A stretch of DNA of 24,139 nucleotides from CAG-791 sp964386925 (GCA_964386925.1 CAYLUU010000033.1:1-24139); one strand, 5' to 3'; numbered from the stretch's first letter, positions 8,541-16,389 are shown. A program made the numbers and translations. Notes: generated by a model not told the origin, from the letters alone.

Positions 8541-10106
8541 ATGATCTACAACTTTAACCGTGGAATCGGGTGGGCTTCGAGCGGTGTGGAATATGCACAG
8601 GCCTATCGCGGAAAGGTTCTAAGAGAGGCGGGATATTCGTGCCGATTTGTCTATACAGATATGTTCCGTGTGGACAATATTGCATTGATGACAGAGAACA
8701 TTGGAATTCCGGACGAAGAGGTGATCTGGCTGTACCAGTATTTTACTGATTTTCATGTGTCAAGGCCGGAGATCAGCGTGGGTAGATTTGAGGAAGAATA
8801 TCTTCCGCTGCTGCTTGATGCGAAGGAAGACCCGGGATACGAGATTAAGGAAAATGGCGACAGACGAGAATATCGCAGCAAGGATCAGAAACATACGGTA
8901 TTTGCTTATTATGCACATGGCGATCATACGGTTATTCAGAAGGCGGATTTCTTCTGTGAGAAACGGCTGCTTCGTGCGGACTATTATTCATATGGGAGAA
9001 TGTTCTCGGAGCATTTTGCCAACAAAGACGATGGGAAACCGGCCTTGTACCTGAGGCTTTTCTATAATGAGGATGGAAGTGTTGCCTATGAGGAATACAT
9101 TGACGGAGATCGTCAGGTGTTCCTGTTTCAGAATGGAAAAATTCTCTATTCTAAGCAAGAACTGTTGTGCGAAATGGTGCGTACAATGCCTTTTCAAAAA
9201 AATGATGTGGTGATCGTGGATCGAACAACTGAAATCGGTCAGCCAATTCTGAGAAACTGTAAAGAGGCGGCGCTTGTCTGTGTGATTCATGCAGAGCACT
9301 ATTCTGCTGCGGCTACAACAGAGGAGGAAATTCTATGGAATAACTTCTATGAATATTCCTTTGCGCAGACGGAACGGTTTGCTGCATATGTAGCTTCCAC
9401 GAAGGTGCAGGCGGAAGTCCTGCGAAAGCAATATCTACAGTACAGGGGATTTACGCCATTGATTGCAGAGGTTCCGGTAGGAAATCTGGATCAGCTGCGG
9501 TATCCGCAGCAGCCGCGGCGTGTACATGCTCTATGCACTGCTTCTCGTCTGGCAGGGGAGAAGCATCTGGATTATCTGATTCTGGCAGCGGGACTGGCCC
9601 ATCAGAACATTCCGGATCTGACACTCGACATCTATGGGAAAGGCGGACTGGAGAATGATCTGCGGAAGTTAATTCAGGATATTCATGCAGAGGATTATAT
9701 TCATCTTATGGGGCAGCATGACATGACGGAGGTTTACCAAAACTATTCGGGATATATTGCGGCTTCAACAAGTGAAGGCTTTGGTCTGTCTCTTATGGAG
9801 GCGGTTGGCTCTGGACTGCCGATGATCGGATTTGATGTACCATACGGGAATCAGACTTTTATTGTCGATGGAGAAAATGGTTATCTCATTCCCTATGATC
9901 GAGAATACGGAAGAGATGTATCGGCAGGGGTGTTATCGGAGGCAATTGAGCAACTTTTTCTGGAAGCAGATCTGGAGTCGTTTATTCAGAAATCTTATGA
10001 AATCGCAGCACAGTTTCTACAGGAACACGTGGCGCAGAAATGGGAGCATCTTTTTGCTCAGCTGAGAGGGCGGACAGAAAATGAGGCGACAGGAGGTGTC
10101 AGATGA
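8541..10106 (+). CDS. gtfA: GlcNAc transferase catalytic subunit GtfA
   Basis: GtfA is the catalytic subunit of the GtfA/GtfB complex that adds the first GlcNAc to Ser/Thr in the adhesin repeats in the cytosol. The N-terminus MIYNFNRGIGWASSGVEYAQ is the GtfA signature. The C-terminal GT4 domain shows the nucleotide-sugar region ALCTASRLAGEKHLDYLI and an EX7E motif with glutamates at residues 412 and 420 (EGFGLSLME), followed by GSGLPMIGFDVPYGNQ. At 521 residues it is near the usual 500. AGGAG (8531-8535) lies 5 bases before the ATG. Its stop overlaps the gtfB start as ATGA (10103-10106), in line with a stoichiometric complex. Confidence 0.93.
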   Translation: MIYNFNRGIGWASSGVEYAQAYRGKVLREAGYSCRFVYTDMFRVDNIALMTENIGIPDEEVIWLYQYFTDFHVSRPEISVGRFEEEYLPLLLDAKEDPGYEIKENGDRREYRSKDQKHTVFAYYAHGDHTVIQKADFFCEKRLLRADYYSYGRMFSEHFANKDDGKPALYLRLFYNEDGSVAYEEYIDGDRQVFLFQNGKILYSKQELLCEMVRTMPFQKNDVVIVDRTTEIGQPILRNCKEAALVCVIHAEHYSAAATTEEEILWNNFYEYSFAQTERFAAYVASTKVQAEVLRKQYLQYRGFTPLIAEVPVGNLDQLRYPQQPRRVHALCTASRLAGEKHLDYLILAAGLAHQNIPDLTLDIYGKGGLENDLRKLIQDIHAEDYIHLMGQHDMTEVYQNYSGYIAASTSEGFGLSLMEAVGSGLPMIGFDVPYGNQTFIVDGENGYLIPYDREYGRDVSAGVLSEAIEQLFLEADLESFIQKSYEIAAQFLQEHVAQKWEHLFAQLRGRTENEATGGVR

Positions 10107-11533
10107 TACTGCTCTTAGATCAGATGAGTAAGGAAGCGGAAATGCTCTGTCAGTCGCTTCGGGAAACAAGGGCTTCATTCCAGACCTTTTGCTTTGAAGA
10201 CGATGGGTTTCTGCCGGAAGGAGTGACCTCGCCATATCATTATTATCTGCGGATGTCGGATAGTGAAATATTGGGGAGGCCGAGATATTTTAGCCGTTTG
10301 CAGGTACCTGCAGGGTGGGAAATTCGCAGCAGCGGCGTGGACGGCAATGTCTGGGACTATGAAACAAAGCGTGCGGAGATTACTTATGCGGAGCCTAAAA
10401 GCCGTCGATTCATTCAGAAAGTGACATGGCTGGACGAGAAAGGGATTGCATGCTGGACGGATCATTATGACCGAAATGGATATCTGTATGCCAGAACGAC
10501 AAGGAATGCAGAGGGAAGAGAAATATTGAAAGTCTATTATGCAGAGTGTCCGGATGGACGAAGGTATCCGTGCATTATGGAGGATCTGCATACGCACTGT
10601 ATTACATTGCGCAAGAAGAACGGGACGGGAATAGAGGAATATATTTTTTCCGGAAAGGTGGATTTTATGGCGTTCTTTTTGCGTGAGATTGGGGCAGAGT
10701 GTGACAGAATTTTCTTCAATTCTCTGAACTGGAGTTTTTTCACAGAGAGAAAGCTGCGGGCGGACGAAGAAAAAACGGATAAGAAGGCCTCATGGAAAAA
10801 GAGCGGAGATATACTGTTCTGGCAGGAGGAGATATATGGGCGCCTTCCAGGCAACATGGTTACCATCCTAAACGAGCAGAGATGGGTTGATCGTATTATT
10901 GTGCAGTCGGAATCCGTTTATCAGAAAATTCTCGAGCAGCTTCGAGATCATGCAGTGGAGAATGGTGTGCAGAATCCGGCAGCGGACGCCGTGCAGTTCA
11001 AGGCACTGGGATATATATACTCTTTCACTCGAGAAAACGAGAGAAAAAGTGAGGTGTTGATTCTGACCAACTCTGATGCCGTGGAGAAACTTCCTGAATT
11101 GGTAGAGAACTTACCAGAGTTTACATTCCGTATTGGTGCATTCACAGAAATGTCGCAGAAACTTATGGGGATGGGGGAATATGAAAATGTTATGCTCTAT
11201 CCAAGTATCTCGGAGAGAAGAGCAAAAGAATTACTGCATGAATGTGATTTCTATCTGGATATTAATCATGCGAATGAAATTGCGGATGCAGTTCATGAAG
11301 CATACCTGAACCGCAGCGTGATACTGGGATTTAAGGAAACAGCGCATAACCGGCTGTATGAGCCGGAGGAACATCTGTTTGCTGCAGAGGAGTGGCAGCA
11401 GATGGCAGAGCAGCTGAAATGTGCGGCAGCTTCAAAGGAAGAAATGCAAAAGCTGTTGCAAAGACAGGATGCAAAAGCTATGCGAGTAGATCGTACCAGA
11501 TACATTGAAGTGTTAAATTTGGAAGTGATGTAA
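10103..11533 (+). CDS. gtfB: GtfA-stabilising co-factor GtfB
   Basis: GtfB is the non-catalytic, substrate-recognising partner that stabilises GtfA in the adhesin glycosyltransferase complex. The 476-residue protein starts MILLLDQMSKEAEML and keeps a GT-B-like layout: an N-terminal beta-rich add-on domain (RYFSRLQVPAGWEIR near residues 59-73, then IQKVTWLDEKG) and a C-terminal half with YDFYLDINHANE-like sequence and NRSVILGFKETAHN. It has no EX7E motif, as expected for GtfB. GGAGGTG lies just before the ATG, inside the gtfA end, and the start overlaps the gtfA stop by 4 bp. The stop is 8 bp before a short membrane-protein gene. Confidence 0.9.
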   Translation: MILLLDQMSKEAEMLCQSLRETRASFQTFCFEDDGFLPEGVTSPYHYYLRMSDSEILGRPRYFSRLQVPAGWEIRSSGVDGNVWDYETKRAEITYAEPKSRRFIQKVTWLDEKGIACWTDHYDRNGYLYARTTRNAEGREILKVYYAECPDGRRYPCIMEDLHTHCITLRKKNGTGIEEYIFSGKVDFMAFFLREIGAECDRIFFNSLNWSFFTERKLRADEEKTDKKASWKKSGDILFWQEEIYGRLPGNMVTILNEQRWVDRIIVQSESVYQKILEQLRDHAVENGVQNPAADAVQFKALGYIYSFTRENERKSEVLILTNSDAVEKLPELVENLPEFTFRIGAFTEMSQKLMGMGEYENVMLYPSISERRAKELLHECDFYLDINHANEIADAVHEAYLNRSVILGFKETAHNRLYEPEEHLFAAEEWQQMAEQLKCAAASKEEMQKLLQRQDAKAMRVDRTRYIEVLNLEVM

Positions 11534-11541
11534 GGGGAAAA

Positions 11542-11718
11542 ATGGACAACAAGGGAAATGGAATGCTGGCCAAGAGCATTGATGATAAACTAAGTCAGCT
11601 GGAAGAAGCCAACCGGAAAGATCGTGAAAAAACGCCCAGAAAAAAGCATCCTGTGATGTGGCTTTTTTCTATGCTGATTCTGATTGGAATACTGTTGGGG
11701 ATGATGAGCAGATTGTAG
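11542..11718 (+). CDS. asp4: Small single-span membrane protein, candidate Asp4 (SecE-like)
   Basis: A 58-codon reading frame, easily missed for its size, begins at an ATG preceded by AAGGGG overlapping the gtfB stop and ends at TAG 11716-11718. The product has a charged N-terminal half predicted to form an amphipathic helix (AKSIDDKLSQLEEANRKDR, residues 10-28), a basic patch (RKKH, 33-36) and one hydrophobic segment from about residue 38 to 55. This is the SecE topology: cytosolic helix, then one membrane span with a short exterior end. In streptococcal aSec operons asp4, encoding a SecE-like partner of SecY2, follows gtfB directly, the same position as here. Function is inferred from position, size and topology, as I cannot recognise sequence identity by eye. 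Confidence 0.65.
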   Translation: MDNKGNGMLAKSIDDKLSQLEEANRKDREKTPRKKHPVMWLFSMLILIGILLGMMSRL

Positions 11719-11767
11719 CAGAGAGCTTGGCAGCCAATGGATCCGTAAGAGGCAAAGGAACAAGGAT

Positions 11768-12769
11768 ATGGAGATTCATGTTACCCGATCTTATAACATG
11801 GGCGGAACTGCAACCCTGGCACAGGATGGTGTGATTCAAGTGGCCAGGGAATTGGGTTGCCGGGAAATGCCGGTTGAACGACGAAGCTTTTATGATGATT
11901 ACTGGAATCAGATCAGCCACCATCTGGATGGAGTGATTGCTCCCTTACGGTGCGGCGACGTTGTGATTTTTCAGTATCCCAGTTGGAACGGACCGGATTA
12001 CGATTGGAAATTGGTGCAGAAGATCAGACTCTATGAAGGAACAAAGCTCGTGATTTTTGTTCATGATTTCCAAAAGCTGATGTTTGATTCGGAAGAAAGT
12101 ATTTTGCACAGGGAAATTGAAATTCTGAATTATGCGGATATCCTGATCCTTCCGTCGGAGCAGATGTACCATTATCTTGTTCAAAATGGAGTAAAGGAGC
12201 GGATTCCGGTCTTTTTCCAGAAGATATGGGAAGCGCCTGGATTTCCTGAATTTACGAGGCATGAGAATTTGAAACGCCTGTGCTTTACCGGGGAGTATTC
12301 CAGATTTCCATTTCTGAAAGATTATGCAGGGAAAACCAGGTTGGAGCAATTTTCGCATCAATGTCCGGAAAGAACAGAGGATGAAAGCTTTTGCTGGAAG
12401 GGAGGATATTCCCCTGTGGAGCTGATGTGTGAGCTGGCACGTGGGGGATATGGCTTAGTGTGGTGCGACAGAGAATATTTTGAAAGATATTATTCATTGA
12501 ACCAACCACATAAGCTGGGATTTGACCTGGCAGCAGGAATTCCCGTTATTGTTCGGGAAGGGAGTTCCTACGAGAGTTTTATTCGCAAAAATGGACTTGG
12601 AATTGTGGTGCGTTCGTTGGAAGAAGCGGATACAAGAGTGCGGAAGATGTCGGACGAGAATTATGCGGAATTGATCCGAAATGTGGCTAAAATCCAGAAA
12701 ATTCTATTGCGAGGGATGTATACAAAAAAACTGCTTTCTGACGTGCTCGTGAAGGCAATGGAAGGATAG
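11768..12769 (+). CDS. gtf3: Gtf3-type glycosyltransferase (adhesin glycan extension)
   Basis: This 333-residue protein resembles Gtf3 (Nss family), which in oral streptococci adds glucose to the GlcNAc placed by GtfA/GtfB. Family hallmarks are the N-terminal HVTRSYNMGGTATLAQ, then DGVIAPLRCGDVVIFQYPSWNG (near residues 54-75), VIFVHDFQKLMFDSE, and NYADILILPSEQMYHYL. A C-terminal Rossmann-like half contains LKRLCFTGEYSRFPFL (about residue 168 on) and GFDLAAGIPVIVREGSS. The ribosome binding site is AAAGGA about eight bases before the ATG. It follows the Asp4 candidate by 49 bp. The sugar donor cannot be read from sequence. A shorter paralog lies immediately downstream. Confidence 0.82.
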   Translation: MEIHVTRSYNMGGTATLAQDGVIQVARELGCREMPVERRSFYDDYWNQISHHLDGVIAPLRCGDVVIFQYPSWNGPDYDWKLVQKIRLYEGTKLVIFVHDFQKLMFDSEESILHREIEILNYADILILPSEQMYHYLVQNGVKERIPVFFQKIWEAPGFPEFTRHENLKRLCFTGEYSRFPFLKDYAGKTRLEQFSHQCPERTEDESFCWKGGYSPVELMCELARGGYGLVWCDREYFERYYSLNQPHKLGFDLAAGIPVIVREGSSYESFIRKNGLGIVVRSLEEADTRVRKMSDENYAELIRNVAKIQKILLRGMYTKKLLSDVLVKAMEG

Positions 12770-12778
12770 AACCGGACG

Positions 12779-13702
12779 ATGGGCATCTTTTATACAATGA
12801 CGAATAATTTAAGCGGCCCGAATGCAGAAAAACAGGAAATTGTCGGAAGATCAGCAAGGGCGCTTGGCTATGACACGATGTCCCTGTTCCGGTTTGCGGA
12901 TCAATATGACACCGATTGGGAGCTAAGAACCAGAATGCAGGCGATCACCGCTGCTGTGACGGAGCAGTCGGTTGTGATCCTGCAATACCCGAGTATGGTT
13001 AGTATCCGATATGACAACTGCTTGGTGAATATGCTGAAGAGCAGGAAGGATGTTCAGCTGATTATTTTTGTGGAGGATCTTGGCAGCGAGGTGTATCAGG
13101 AGAGATATCCTGAGCTAAGCCAGGAAATTGAGCTCTTTAATCGGTGTGATCTTTTAATTCTTCCATCTCCGGAGATGAGACGTGTGCTGAAAGAATTTGG
13201 ACTGCAGGACATTCCGGTCATGTACCAGGAGGTATGGGATTATCCATATCCTGTCGGAAATGTAGCAGAGAAAATACACCGCAGCTGCGAGAGCAGGACA
13301 TGGGATGAATGGTTCTGGACACAAAAGGTGGAAAGTGCTGGCATAAGCACTTCTTGTATAGATAGATCTGTCTATGAGTGTATGTGTAATCCTTTAAGCC
13401 TTGGTAAAAACATCGCCAGGGGAATTCCAATGATTGCTCTGAAGCAGACACGAGCAGGAGCATTTATTGGAAAATATTCGCTCGGATTTTTGTGCGACCA
13501 GGAGTCTTCAGAGCAGGAGATAGTAGCCTTTACAGAGCAGCTTTCACAAGAACAAGTGGACGACGTGCGAAGACATATAGGACAGGTGAGAGCGATGATT
13601 ACATGTGGGATTTTCACTCGGACGCTGCTGCAGGATGCGGTGTTTGCAGTGATGAGCACAGCGTGTCAGAATAGTTACAATAAATTTTCACCTCAAGAGT
13701 AA
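12779..13702 (+). CDS. Second Gtf3-like protein with internal deletion
   Basis: A diverged tandem paralog of the preceding Gtf3 gene, 307 residues, starting 9 bp after it with AAGGAT upstream. Shared landmarks align in order: QSVVILQYPS with DVVIFQYPS, LIIFVEDLGSEV with VIFVHDFQKLM, CDLLILPSPEM with ADILILPSEQM, YQEVWDYP with FQKIWEAP, and KNIARGIPMIA with FDLAAGIPVIV. Between the VWD and NIARGIP landmarks it has about 40 fewer residues, losing the segment that holds the LCFTGEYSRFPFL strand-loop at the start of the C-terminal domain. That part helps build the nucleotide-sugar site in GT-B enzymes, so it could be inactive, an accessory subunit, or have changed specificity. The reading frame is intact. 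Confidence 0.7.
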   Translation: MGIFYTMTNNLSGPNAEKQEIVGRSARALGYDTMSLFRFADQYDTDWELRTRMQAITAAVTEQSVVILQYPSMVSIRYDNCLVNMLKSRKDVQLIIFVEDLGSEVYQERYPELSQEIELFNRCDLLILPSPEMRRVLKEFGLQDIPVMYQEVWDYPYPVGNVAEKIHRSCESRTWDEWFWTQKVESAGISTSCIDRSVYECMCNPLSLGKNIARGIPMIALKQTRAGAFIGKYSLGFLCDQESSEQEIVAFTEQLSQEQVDDVRRHIGQVRAMITCGIFTRTLLQDAVFAVMSTACQNSYNKFSPQE

Positions 13703-13716
13703 AATAACAGAAGGCA

Positions 13717-14355
13717 GTGACTTCATGGTGCTATGAAGCAGGCTGTTTTGCAATCTGTACGTCGGAAAATAACGGATTGTTCAATTGGACATCATTGCTA
13801 ATCCGGGCGAAGCTTCGGGAAAAATACGGATTTTCCCCGGATGATGTGATTATCTGCAATGTCTCACGAATGGATGCGGTAAAAAGACCGTTGGAGCTTC
13901 TGGATGTATTTGTACAGGTAAGAGAGAAAAAGCAATTTCGGCTGCTCATCATCGGAAGAGGGGAACTTCGTGAGCAAGTCGCTGAAAAAATTAAAAGGCT
14001 CGGTCTGGAAAAGGACGTTCGTATGATTGAGAGCATTCCGAACAGCGAAATGTGGAAAATTTATACGATGTCGGATTATTATCTGAACATGAATCGTGAA
14101 GAAATTTTCGGAATGGCGATCATGGAGGCTGTGTACTACTGCTGCAGTGTGGTGGCTGTAAATGCGCTGGGACCTTCCATTACGCTTGACGGAATGAAGG
14201 GGCATCAGCTCTGCAATACGGACGAGGAACTGGTGCAGAGCCTTCTGGCACCTTATCCGGAACGGTCAGCGCTGGAAGAAAGCTCGGCAAGGCTTCTTGA
14301 GAGATTCACCTGGGACCGCTGCGCGGAAGCATTCCTGAAAATTGCGGAGAGATGA
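13717..14355 (+). pseudogene. Truncated GT4 glycosyltransferase (C-terminal domain only)
   Basis: The frame encodes 212 residues matching only the C-terminal half of a GT4 glycosyltransferase: LREKYGFSPDDVIICNVSRMDAVKRP (donor-domain start), LLIIGRGELREQV, a helix-rich LGLEKDVRMIESIP segment, and an EX7E motif (EIFGMAIME) followed by the conserved region before GPSITLDG. A full GT4 enzyme has about 170 more N-terminal residues forming the acceptor domain. Here an in-frame stop at 13705 lies 12 bp upstream and the Gtf3-like gene ends at 13702, so the missing half is not nearby. The start used is GTG 13717, with AGAAGG only two bases before it, a poor ribosome site. It is probably a deletion remnant of a glycan-extending enzyme; a functional one-domain protein is less likely. 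Confidence 0.65.
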
Positions 14356-14375
14356 ATAGATTTTTGATTTTCTGC

Positions 14376-14404
14376 TTGCATTTAATGAACGTGTTTGCTA
14401 ATAT
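14376..14404 (+). promoter_or_regulatory. rpmB promoter
   Basis: TTGCAT (14376-14381), a 17-nt spacer and TAATAT (14399-14404) form a good sigma-70/SigA promoter. The spacer ends in TGC, giving an extended -10 (TGnTAATAT). It lies about 45 bp before the rpmB start and makes rpmB independent of the glycosyltransferase genes upstream. Confidence 0.7.
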
Positions 14405-14448
14405 ACATTCGTTGTCGCCTGAATTTTGAAATGTGAGGAGGTGTTATT

Positions 14449-14634
14449 ATGGCAAAATGTGAAGTTTGTGGCAAGGGTGCACATTTCGGAAACAATGTCA
14501 GCCATTCACATAGAAGATCCAACAGAATCTGGAATTCTAACGTACAGAAGGTCAAGGTTAAAGCTGACGGCGGCGTCAAGAGAATGAACGTCTGCACAAA
14601 GTGCCTTCGTGCTAACAAAGTTGAGCACGCATAA
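14449..14634 (+). CDS. rpmB: 50S ribosomal protein L28
   Basis: L28 is a small protein of the large ribosomal subunit. The 61-residue product MAKCEVCGKGAHFGNNVSHSH... carries the family core (SHSHRRSNRIWNSNVQKVKV) and two CxxC pairs (residues 4-7 and 49-52 region, CEVC and CTKC), the zinc-binding form. GAGGAGGTG precedes the ATG, the promoter lies at 14376-14404, and a strong terminator follows, so it is a single-gene unit. In many Firmicutes rpmB lies next to asp23 (yloU) and fakA (yloV). Here a MATE gene and a structured intergenic region separate them. Confidence 0.98.
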   Translation: MAKCEVCGKGAHFGNNVSHSHRRSNRIWNSNVQKVKVKADGGVKRMNVCTKCLRANKVEHA

Positions 14635-14664
14635 GCCTTAGATCGAGTTATCTTTGATGTGAGC

Positions 14665-14701
14665 GCCCCGTCCGGATTATCCGGATGGGGCTTTTTGTTT
14701 T
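14665..14701 (+). terminator. Rho-independent terminator after rpmB
   Basis: GCCCCGTCCGGA (14665-14676) pairs with TCCGGATGGGGC (14680-14691) over 12 bp with one G-U, a TTA loop, and then TTTTTGTTT. This is a textbook intrinsic terminator 30 bp after the rpmB stop. Confidence 0.93.
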
Positions 14702-14728
14702 GCGGCCCGAGGTAAGAAAAGATAAAAG
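14700..14728 (+). promoter_or_regulatory. Possible promoter for the MATE gene
   Basis: TTGCGG (14700-14705), 17 nt, then TAAAAG (14723-14728) lies just after the rpmB terminator and about 55 bp before the MATE start. The -35 hexamer matches that proposed for asp23, but the -10 is weak. It is listed because the gene needs a promoter after a strong terminator. Confidence 0.35.
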
Positions 14729-14783
14729 TTGCGGCGAAATATAGAAACGGTTAGCGGAGCAGCAGTGAAAAGGAGATAGTGAC

Positions 14784-16187
14784 ATGTCATCGACGAAGTC
14801 ATTCAGAGAAAAATATATCGGAGACCGGGCCTTTTATGAGCATGCCCTGTTCATTGCGGTTCCGCTGATTCTGCAGAATCTGGTCACCAACTTTGTCAGC
14901 ATGCTGGACAATATCATGGTCGGACAGATCGGAACGGCACAGATGAGCGGTGTTTCGATTGCCAACCAGTTTGTTTTTGTTTTCAACATGGCGGTGTTCG
15001 GCGGAGTGTCCGGCGCCAGCATCTTTGGTACACAGTTCTTTGGCAAAGGAGATCCGGAGGGGCAGCGGTATACCTATCGCTTTCGCCTGTATCTGACGCT
15101 GATCTTATGTGCTGTTTTTGCAGTGGTATTCCTTCACTTTGATGATGAGCTGATTTCTCTGTTCCTGAGTGCAGATGATGATCCGGACCTAATTGCGAGC
15201 ACATTGAGCTACGGAAAAGAATATCTGCGGATTATGGTGCTGAGCCTTCTGCCTTTTGCGATTGGCCAGGCGTATTCGAGTACGATCCGAGAGTGCGGAG
15301 AGACCAGAGTTCCGATGCTGGCATCATTTGCGGCAGTGGGCGTGAATCTGGTGCTGGATTATGCTCTGATTTTCGGTAAATTCGGTCTGCCGTGCCTGGG
15401 GGTTGCAGGTGCAGCCATTGCAACAGTGATTGCCAAAACGATCGAGATGGCTTATATGATCCTCTGGACGCATACGCACCTGGAGCGCATACAGTGCATG
15501 AAGGGTGTATATAAGAGTCTGTATATTCCGGGAACGCTGGCAGGAAGGGTTTTCGTGAAGGGATGCCCGCTGCTGGTCAATGAGCTTTTGTGGTCCCTTG
15601 GCATGTCTGTGGTGGCACAGTCCTTCTCTATACGAGGGATTGATGTGGTGGCGGCGAGGAACATCGCCAGCGTTCTGGTGAATCTGTTCAATGTTGTCTT
15701 TGTTCAGATGGGAAGCTGTACGGGAATTATTGTCGGGACACTTCTTGGAGCAGACCGTAAGGAGGAGGCTGTGGACGCAAGCCACAAGCTGATCGTATTC
15801 AGCCTGGGACTGACGCTGATTACAATGGCCCTCATGCTGCCTCTGGCTTACTGGTTCCCGAATATGTACAACACAGAGGCAGAGATTCGGAAGCTGGCAA
15901 CGTACTACCTGCTGATCCAGATTCCGGCGATGCTCATCTGGTCCTATACAAACTCCTGCTACTTCATTCTTAGAAGCGGAGGAAAAACCGGCATTACCTT
16001 CCTGTTCGACGCCATCTACACATGGTTCATCATGATCCCGCTTGCCTATGCGCTGACCCATTTTACGAACATGGATATCCATATGGTTATGGCCCTGGTA
16101 ACCTACTCTGAACTCATCAAAGTTGTTGTCGGTTACTTCATGGTAAAAAGCGGGATTTGGATTAATAATATTGTTACCTCTGTCTAG
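14784..16187 (+). CDS. MATE family efflux transporter
   Basis: A 467-residue inner-membrane protein of the multidrug and toxic compound extrusion family, which exports cationic compounds in exchange for Na+ or H+. About twelve hydrophobic segments are visible. N-terminal family signatures are IAVPLILQNLVTNFVSMLDNIMVGQIGTAQMSGVSIANQ (starting near residue 24) and GGVSGASIFGTQFFGKGD. The repeat in the second half appears as PLLVNELLWSLGMSVVAQSF and GTLLGADRKEEAVDAS. AAAGGAGA lies about eight bases before the ATG. Its stop (16185-16187) falls inside the first arm of the palindromic element that follows. Substrate cannot be predicted. Confidence 0.93.
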   Translation: MSSTKSFREKYIGDRAFYEHALFIAVPLILQNLVTNFVSMLDNIMVGQIGTAQMSGVSIANQFVFVFNMAVFGGVSGASIFGTQFFGKGDPEGQRYTYRFRLYLTLILCAVFAVVFLHFDDELISLFLSADDDPDLIASTLSYGKEYLRIMVLSLLPFAIGQAYSSTIRECGETRVPMLASFAAVGVNLVLDYALIFGKFGLPCLGVAGAAIATVIAKTIEMAYMILWTHTHLERIQCMKGVYKSLYIPGTLAGRVFVKGCPLLVNELLWSLGMSVVAQSFSIRGIDVVAARNIASVLVNLFNVVFVQMGSCTGIIVGTLLGADRKEEAVDASHKLIVFSLGLTLITMALMLPLAYWFPNMYNTEAEIRKLATYYLLIQIPAMLIWSYTNSCYFILRSGGKTGITFLFDAIYTWFIMIPLAYALTHFTNMDIHMVMALVTYSELIKVVVGYFMVKSGIWINNIVTSV

Positions 16188-16326
16188 CACAATTCGATTT
16201 CATAGAGAATCGGCCGCTTGCGGACAGATTCTCGAATGAAATCGAATTGTGGCCAAGCGGCGAAGCCGCTCTGGCCAGCTTAATCGAGGAACGCGAAGCG
16301 GTTCGAGATTAAGCTGCTAGACAGAG
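16178..16326. repeat. Three-armed palindromic element
   Basis: An 11-bp outer inverted repeat (CTCTGTCTAGC 16178-16188 with GCTAGACAGAG 16316-16326) encloses three hairpins in series. Arm A is 16188-16251, with 16-bp perfect ends (CACAATTCGATTTCAT) and an inner GAGAATC/GATTCTC stem. Arm B is 16251-16276 and arm C is 16276-16316. B and C both end in GCGAAGC, known as an unusually stable DNA mini-hairpin. It begins at the MATE stop codon. No U-tract follows. It could be a structured 3' UTR, a REP/MITE-like mobile repeat, or a DNA cruciform site; no known family is recognised. Confidence 0.8.
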
Positions 16327-16389
16327 AACTGCAAAGAGAATCGGCCGCTTGCGGACAGATTCTCGAATGAAATCGAATTGTGGCCAAGC
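16204..16389. repeat. Direct repeat of part of the palindromic element, period 131 bp
   Basis: The 55 bp at 16204-16258 recur exactly at 16335-16389, directly at the first N gap. The base before each copy differs (T versus A). After the gap the sequence starts GGCGAAG, the same seven bases that follow the first copy, so the second copy probably continues across the gap before diverging. Copy number may be higher than shown, because an assembler loop of 131 bp would hide extra units. Confidence 0.8.

Noticed and set aside
14356..14375. Terminator after the truncated GT4 gene
   Set aside because: A run of T (TTTTTGATTTTC) is present but no stem precedes it, so it is not called.
16178..16326. 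Cloverleaf-like fold taken as a tRNA or tmRNA
   Set aside because: At 149 nt with three long hairpins, it has no T-loop GTTCRA in the right place, anticodon arm or acceptor CCA, so it is not a tRNA.
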